A stretch of DNA of 64,000 nt from CAMPJU01 sp036675265. Lineage in GTDB: Bacteria; Pseudomonadota; Gammaproteobacteria; Xanthomonadales; Xanthomonadaceae. Both the position numbers and the translations under genes were made by a program. The notes beneath the pieces were generated by a model, which was not told where the DNA came from, ran no database searches, and was given only the letters and a program-made list of their open reading frames with translations. Below, in pieces: positions 59,861 to 64,000 of this stretch; positions within the stretch are counted from its first letter, which is position 1, and each line of letters opens with the position of its first letter. The stretch is taken from assembly GCA_036675265.1 (NCBI GenBank), contig JAKFFJ010000017.1:3697-67696 (forward strand), read 5' to 3'.

Positions 59861-60778
59861 TCAGCCGTCCAGCGGCTCCAGCCAGCCGTGGCGGTCCGGC
59901 GTGGTCCCGTCGAACAGGCCGAAGAACAATTGCTGCATCCGCCGCGTCACCGGTCCCGGCTTGCCGGTCCCGACGGGGCGCCCGTCGACCGACCGGATGG
60001 GCGTGATCTCGGCCGCCGTGCCGCACATGAACAGCTCGTCGCACAGGTAGAGGTATTCGCGCGGCAGGTCGCGCTCCACGACGTCGATGCCGGCGTCGCG
60101 CGCCAGCGCCATGAGCGTGTGGCGGGTGATGCCGTTGAGCAGCGCGGCGCTCACCGGCGGCGTGTGCAGCGCGCCGTCGAACACCAGGAACAGGTTTTCG
60201 CCGGCCCCCTCCGACAGCAGGCCGGTCGACGCCAGCGCGATGCCTTCCCCGAACCCGAGCCGCCGCGCCTCGCGCGCGACCAGTTGGCCGGACAGGTAGT
60301 TGCCGCCGGCCTTCGCGCCCGCCGGCAGGGTGTTCGGGGCGAACCGCTGCCAGCTCGAGACGCAGGCGTCGATGCCTGCCTCCAGCACGCCAGCGCCCAG
60401 GTAGGCACCCATCGGCCACGCGGCGACCGCCACTTCGACCGGCGTGTCCGCCGACAACCCGAAGCCACCCAGGCCGCGGTACGCGACGGGGCGCAGGTAC
60501 GCCTTGCCCAACGCGTTGCGTCGCAACACCTCGCGGCAGGCCGCGTTGATCTCCTCGAACGAATACGGCAATGCCATCTCGTAGATGCGCGCGGACGCGA
60601 ACAACCGACGGGTATGGTCACTGAGCCGGAAGATCGCGGGCCCGTCCGGCGTGTCGTAGCTGCGGATGCCCTCGAACACCGACGAGCCGTAGTGCAGCGC
60701 GTGCGACATCACGTGCGTGGTTGCCTCGGCCCAGGGCTTGATGGCCCCGTCGTGCCAGATCCATTCGGGGTACTGCAT
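59861..60778 (-). CDS. ilvE: Branched-chain amino acid aminotransferase
   Basis: PLP enzyme of fold type IV interconverting branched-chain amino acids and keto acids, last step of Leu, Ile and Val synthesis. 305 residues: MQYPEWIWHDGAIKPWAEA, HALHYGSSVFEGIRSY, the PLP lysine in AKAGGNYLSGQLV, EGAGENLFLVFDG and CGTAAEITPIRSVDGRPVG. ATG 60778 matches the usual N-terminus; in-frame ATG 60832 would add 18 residues. It converges with the kinase gene three bases away and is downstream of the paired secreted proteins. Confidence 0.95.
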   Translation of the reverse strand: MQYPEWIWHDGAIKPWAEATTHVMSHALHYGSSVFEGIRSYDTPDGPAIFRLSDHTRRLFASARIYEMALPYSFEEINAACREVLRRNALGKAYLRPVAYRGLGGFGLSADTPVEVAVAAWPMGAYLGAGVLEAGIDACVSSWQRFAPNTLPAGAKAGGNYLSGQLVAREARRLGFGEGIALASTGLLSEGAGENLFLVFDGALHTPPVSAALLNGITRHTLMALARDAGIDVVERDLPREYLYLCDELFMCGTAAEITPIRSVDGRPVGTGKPGPVTRRMQQLFFGLFDGTTPDRHGWLEPLDG

Positions 60779-60852
60779 GCTGGTCGTCCCGTCCGCCGGC
60801 GTGTTGGCGGCAAGCGCCCATTCTGACGCCATCGACCGCCTGCGGCATCCCG

Positions 60853-61410
60853 CTACAGGCGCACCCACCAGCAATCCATGTGCCGGTGCAGGCGCAGCAT
60901 GGTCGTCACCTGGGAGGCGCTGTCCGGCAGGACCTGCTCCAGGCGCAATCCGGTCGGGCGCACCCGCACCTCCGGGACGGCGAAGGGGTCGTCCGGCGGC
61001 CGGGGCCGCGGCACGTCGACGGTCACGATGCGCAGGTCCAGGAGCGGGCGGGCGGCCAGCACGTCCAGCCGGTCCATCGTCGTGTTCGCCACGCGGCCCG
61101 GCAGCCCGGGCCAGTGATAGGCCGCGGCCAGCCGGTTGACGTCGCGGCTGTCGATCGCGCTCGTCACCTCGTAGACCAGGTCGGGGAGCGTCCTGGCGCA
61201 GCCGCCGTGGTACAGCCGGGACGGAAAGGCGGGGCTGGCCTCATGGCGGGATTGCTCGACGGCACCAATGGAACTGCAGCTGCGGTCGGTGTGGACGACG
61301 TTGCCCCCCGGCATCACGCAGCGCCGGACGACCGCACCCGCCGGCGCGGGCCAGCCCACGCCGATGGCGGACAACAGCAGTGCGGCCGTCGCGAATCCTG
61401 GACGAGGCAT
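60853..61410 (-). CDS. Secreted DUF4124-like protein, paralogue 1
   Basis: 185 residues with a signal peptide (FATAALLLSAIGVGWPAPAGA). A short DUF4124-like motif follows (RRCVMPGGNVVHTDRSC), then a region with DSRDVNRLAAAYHWPGLPG, and the chain ends MDCWWVRL. The DVNRxAxxYHW segment and a C-terminal aromatic-RL/RF ending are shared with the next gene upstream, so the two are tandem duplicates. Paired cysteines suggest a periplasmic disulfide protein. Function unknown. Confidence 0.75.
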   Translation of the reverse strand: MPRPGFATAALLLSAIGVGWPAPAGAVVRRCVMPGGNVVHTDRSCSSIGAVEQSRHEASPAFPSRLYHGGCARTLPDLVYEVTSAIDSRDVNRLAAAYHWPGLPGRVANTTMDRLDVLAARPLLDLRIVTVDVPRPRPPDDPFAVPEVRVRPTGLRLEQVLPDSASQVTTMLRLHRHMDCWWVRL

Positions 61411-61429
61411 GCCGCCAAGCCTAACGCCA

Positions 61430-62098
61430 TCAGAACCTGACGAAGTAGCAGCCCTCGTAGCGTTCGACGTCGAAGTCGACCACGGCCGCGCCGCCTTCGC
61501 CGCCCAGGGTCACTTGCATGACGCCCGAGCTGGAGGCCAGCGTCGTCCCGGCGTCCGCCCAGCTGCCGATGCCCGACGAGGTGATGCTCGCGTCGTAGTA
61601 ACGGGTGTCGACGACGGTCGAACGCCCCATGCGCTCCAGGCGCTGCATCACCGCCGTGGCCGACGGCTGGTCCATGCCCACCCAGTGGTAGCTCTCGGCG
61701 ATGCGGTTGACGTCGCCGAGCGCGAACGCGCCCTGCAGGTCCATCGCGAGCTGGGTCGGGCTGCGCGCGCATCCGTCAGCGGGCGACCGGCGAGCGACCA
61801 TGGGGCGTGAGGTGGCGGGGTACAGCGGCAGCGCGGCGTCCACGTAACCACCGCCGCTCGAGCCGCCCGCACCCGTTTCGGCCTCACGTGCGTCGGCGAG
61901 GCGGGCGTTCAATCCGGCGGGCAAGGGCATCGCTTCGGCGCCCAGCGCAGCGCACGGCTGGTCGGTGTAGAGCGTGGTGCCGTCCGATGCGAGGCAGCGC
62001 TGGATATCGCTGGCGCGGGCCTGCCCGGTGACGGGCGAACCGGGTGCCAGGCCGGCGATGGCGACGACGGCAGCTAGGGCGAGGGCGGTCCTGTTCAT
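61430..62098 (-). CDS. Secreted DUF4124-like protein, paralogue 2
   Basis: 222 residues starting at ATG 62098 (MNRTALALAAVVAIAGLAPG signal peptide); upstream in-frame codons to 62128 are not needed. A DUF4124-type motif (IQRCLASDGTTLYTDQPC) is followed by a glycine/serine-rich linker (GAGGSSGGGY) and a domain with GDVNRIAESYHWVGMDQ, ending FDVERYEGCYFVRF. It resembles the following gene across the second half. Both probably work in the periplasm; no enzyme motif is present. 19 bases separate the pair. Confidence 0.75.
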   Translation of the reverse strand: MNRTALALAAVVAIAGLAPGSPVTGQARASDIQRCLASDGTTLYTDQPCAALGAEAMPLPAGLNARLADAREAETGAGGSSGGGYVDAALPLYPATSRPMVARRSPADGCARSPTQLAMDLQGAFALGDVNRIAESYHWVGMDQPSATAVMQRLERMGRSTVVDTRYYDASITSSGIGSWADAGTTLASSSGVMQVTLGGEGGAAVVDFDVERYEGCYFVRF

Positions 62099-62208
62099 GG
62101 CGGCGGAACTCGAAGGCGCGGGGATCACCCGCAGCTTCGTTCCGCGCCGTCAACGCCAGGTCGCTGAACGTGCCGTGGCGCTGAACGCCGCGGCAACCAC
62201 GTGCCGGT

Positions 62209-63033
62209 TCACTGCAGGCGGTCGATCACGTTCAGGCTGGGTTTCGCCATGTTCAACGTGTAGAAGTGCAGGGACGGCGCGCCGCCGTCCACGAGGCGCC
62301 TGCACATCGCCGCCACGAAGTCGGCCGCGAACTCGCGGATGGCGTCCGTGTCGTCGCCGTAGGCCTGCATCCGCTTGGCCACCCAGCGCGGGATCTCCGC
62401 ACCGCATGTCTCCGAGAAACGCCGCAACTGCCCGAAGTTGGAGATCGGCATGATGCCCGGCACGATCGGCACGTCCACGCCCATCGCCCGCGCGTCGTCC
62501 ACGAAGCGGAAGTACGCGTCGGCGTTGTAGAAGTACTGCGTGATCGCCCCGTCGGCACCGGCATCGCACTTCGCCTTGAAGTGGCGCATGTCGGCAAAGG
62601 CGTCCTCGGCCTGGGGATGCATCTCCGGATAGCAGCCGACCTCGACGTGGAACCAGTCGCCATGCTCGGCACGGATGAACGCCACCAGGTCGGTGGCGTA
62701 CCGCAGGTCGCCCATCGTGGCCATGCCCGAGGGCAGGTCGCCACGCAGGGCGACCAGCCGCCGGCAGCCCAGGTCGCGATAGGACTGGAGCAGTGCCCCG
62801 ATCTCGGCCCGGCTGCCGCCCACGCAACTCAGGTGCGGGGCGGCGTCCAGTGCATGTTCCTCGCGCAGGCGGCGGATGGTCTCCGGCGTGTACGACAGCG
62901 TCGAGCCGCCCGCGCCGAACGTGCAGGACACGTATTCCGGCGCGAGCTGCTTCAGGCGCGCCGCGGTCCGGTCGAGCTGCGCGCGCTGCTCGTCGGTCTT
63001 CGGCGGGTAGAACTCGAAAGAGACAGGAATCAT
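62209..63033 (-). CDS. metF: Methylenetetrahydrofolate reductase
   Basis: Reduces 5,10-methylene-THF to 5-methyl-THF for methionine synthesis, using FAD and NADH. 274 residues: VSFEFYPPKTDEQR with the catalytic Glu, FGAGGSTLSYTPETI, VALRGDLPSG (FAD/folate binding), HVEVGCYPEMHPQA, AITQYFYNADAYFRF and VPGIMPISN. Start ATG 63033; an in-frame ATG at 63075 would translate repeat DNA (SRLHGNDEHG) and is rejected. It follows ahcY on the same strand, with a paired-hairpin repeat in between, so the two form a methyl-cycle unit. Confidence 0.95.
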   Translation of the reverse strand: MIPVSFEFYPPKTDEQRAQLDRTAARLKQLAPEYVSCTFGAGGSTLSYTPETIRRLREEHALDAAPHLSCVGGSRAEIGALLQSYRDLGCRRLVALRGDLPSGMATMGDLRYATDLVAFIRAEHGDWFHVEVGCYPEMHPQAEDAFADMRHFKAKCDAGADGAITQYFYNADAYFRFVDDARAMGVDVPIVPGIMPISNFGQLRRFSETCGAEIPRWVAKRMQAYGDDTDAIREFAADFVAAMCRRLVDGGAPSLHFYTLNMAKPSLNVIDRLQ

Positions 63034-63048
63034 CGGAACCCCGTGTTC

Positions 63049-63114
63049 GTCATTCCCGTGCAGGCGGGAATCCACCTTCCCCGGAGCTGGATCCCCGCCT
63101 TCGCGGGGATGACA
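63049..63114. repeat. Paired-hairpin intergenic repeat, copy 2
   Basis: Two hairpins, ATTCCCG-TGCAGG-CGGGAAT (63052-63071) and ATCCCCGC-CTTC-GCGGGGAT (63091-63110), bounded by GTCAT and ATGAC. Related to the copy at 2880-2940 but with the hairpins in the other order. It fills most of the gap between ahcY and metF and could reduce read-through into metF. Confidence 0.75.
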
Positions 63115-63123
63115 GCCGTTGCC

Positions 63124-64000
63124 TCAGTAGCGGTAGTGCTCGGCCTTGTAGGGGCCCTCGATCGCGATGCCGAGGTACTCCGCCTGGTCCTTCGTGAGCT
63201 TCGTCAGCTTCACGCCGATCTTCTCCAGGTGCAGGCGCGCGACTTCCTCGTCGAGCTGCTTGGGCAGGCGGTACACGGCCTTCTCGTACGTGTCCTTGTT
63301 GGCCCACAGGTCGATCTGCGCGAGCGTCTGGTTGGAGAACGAGTTGGACATCACGAAGCTCGGGTGGCCCGTCGCGCAGCCCAGGTTCACCAGGCGGCCC
63401 TCGGCCAGCAGGAAGATCGAGTTGCCGTCCTTGAAGGTGTACTTGTCGACCTGCGGCTTGATGTTGAGGCGGGTGGCGCCCGACTCGTTCAGCGCATCGA
63501 CCTGGATCTCGTTGTCGAAGTGGCCGATGTTGCAGACGATCGCCTGGTCCTTCATGGCCTGCATGTGCTGCAGGGTCAGCACGTCCTTGTTGCCGGTCGT
63601 GGTGACGTAGATGTCGGCGGTGCCGAGGCTGTCCTCGACCGTGCCGACCTCGAAGCCTTCCATCGCCGCCTGGAGCGCGCAGATCGGGTCGATCTCGGTG
63701 ACGATCACGCGGGCGCCGTACGCGCGCAGCGAATGCGCCGAACCCTTGCCGACGTCGCCGTAGCCGCACACGACCGCGACCTTGCCGGCCAGCATCACGT
63801 CCATCGCGCGCTTCAGGCCGTCGGCCAGCGACTCGCGGCAGCCGTACAGGTTGTCGAACTTCGACTTGGTGACCGAATCGTTGACGTTGATCGCCGGGAC
63901 CAGCAGCTTGCCCTGCTCGGCCAGCTGGTACAGGCGGTGCACGCCGGTGGTGGTCTCCTCGGAGACGCCCTTCCAGTCGCGGACCACGATGCCCCAGAAG
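63124..64000 (-). CDS. ahcY: Adenosylhomocysteinase, N-terminus outside window
   Basis: Hydrolyses S-adenosylhomocysteine to adenosine and homocysteine, relieving inhibition of methyltransferases. About 291 C-terminal residues are visible. VPAINVNDSVTKSKFDNLYG contains the catalytic Lys, followed by the NAD-binding VAVVCGYGDVGKGSAHSLR, the NIGHFDNEI segment, GRLVNLGCATGHPSFVMSNSF and the terminal GPYKAEHYRY, whose Lys and Tyr reach the neighbouring subunit's NAD. The 5' part and any SAH riboswitch lie beyond the right edge. Confidence 0.97.
   Translation of the reverse strand, partial: FWGIVVRDWKGVSEETTTGVHRLYQLAEQGKLLVPAINVNDSVTKSKFDNLYGCRESLADGLKRAMDVMLAGKVAVVCGYGDVGKGSAHSLRAYGARVIVTEIDPICALQAAMEGFEVGTVEDSLGTADIYVTTTGNKDVLTLQHMQAMKDQAIVCNIGHFDNEIQVDALNESGATRLNIKPQVDKYTFKDGNSIFLLAEGRLVNLGCATGHPSFVMSNSFSNQTLAQIDLWANKDTYEKAVYRLPKQLDEEVARLHLEKIGVKLTKLTKDQAEYLGIAIEGPYKAEHYRY

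Noticed and set aside
63034..63075. Upstream in-frame ATG for metF.
   Set aside because: The added residues are encoded by the paired-hairpin repeat and are not part of the enzyme.

Overview
The window is GC-rich chromosomal DNA from a gammaproteobacterium. Gene content and order (ponA/mrcA divergent from pilMNOPQ, a type B L31 gene next to gltA, a xanthomonad-type conserved hypothetical beside mrcA, short dyad repeats like those common in this family) point to the Xanthomonadaceae/Lysobacteraceae, with a Luteimonas- or Lysobacter-like genome as the best guess. Nothing looks like a prophage, plasmid or large island. Genes are dense, often overlap by 1 to 16 bases, and lie on both strands. This assignment rests on recognition of proteins and gene order; no database search was run.

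Layout. 1-2871: end of an unknown gene, a nucleoside hydrolase, ribosomal protein L31B and citrate synthase. 2880-6189 (minus): a conserved hypothetical and penicillin-binding protein 1A. 6384-12420: pilMNOPQ, the type IV pilus alignment complex and secretin, followed by a cNMP-binding/EAL protein expected to degrade c-di-GMP. 12421-12880: intergenic DNA holding two inverted-repeat elements. 12881-19816: a MoxR-DUF58-DUF4381-BatA-BatB/TPR-BatD operon. 19804-27694 (minus): three overlapping two-component genes, namely a 1828-residue poly-HAMP hybrid kinase, a receiver-kinase-receiver protein and a small kinase-like protein with a degenerate ATPase domain. 27868-38808: a dicarboxylate-type symporter and central carbon genes (tkt, gap, pgk, pyk, class I aldolase), interspersed with a TauE-type permease, an S1/P1 nuclease and cysteine synthase.

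38940-46670: an RND efflux pair, an alanine/glycine symporter, a TrmH-type rRNA/tRNA methyltransferase and a putative zinc peptidase. 46671-46987: two further inverted-repeat elements. 46988-53621: an M28 peptidase, MscL, an FAA hydrolase, a small membrane protein, a Rieske protein, an SLC13 permease, TrmB and ThiG. 53762-56009: a candidate c-di-GMP-I (GEMM) riboswitch on the plus strand, thiS on the minus strand, and a GDSL autotransporter esterase. 56075-59857: tRNA-Gly(CCC), a RimB/RimK pair, a structured leader with a terminator-like hairpin, and an OmpR-type two-component system. 59861-64000 (minus): ilvE, two paralogous secreted DUF4124-like proteins, metF and a truncated ahcY, the last two belonging to the methyl cycle.

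Three things stand out. First, four short intergenic elements have a conserved hairpin core inside long inverted arms. In two copies the arms are perfect over 28-29 bp, yet their outer sequence is different in each copy. Second, c-di-GMP seems to be a theme: a riboswitch candidate ahead of an outer-membrane esterase, and an intact EAL domain fused to a cNMP-binding domain just behind the pilus operon. Third, the three-gene signalling operon combines about ten tandem HAMP modules with a small protein that could act as a histidine phosphotransfer partner.
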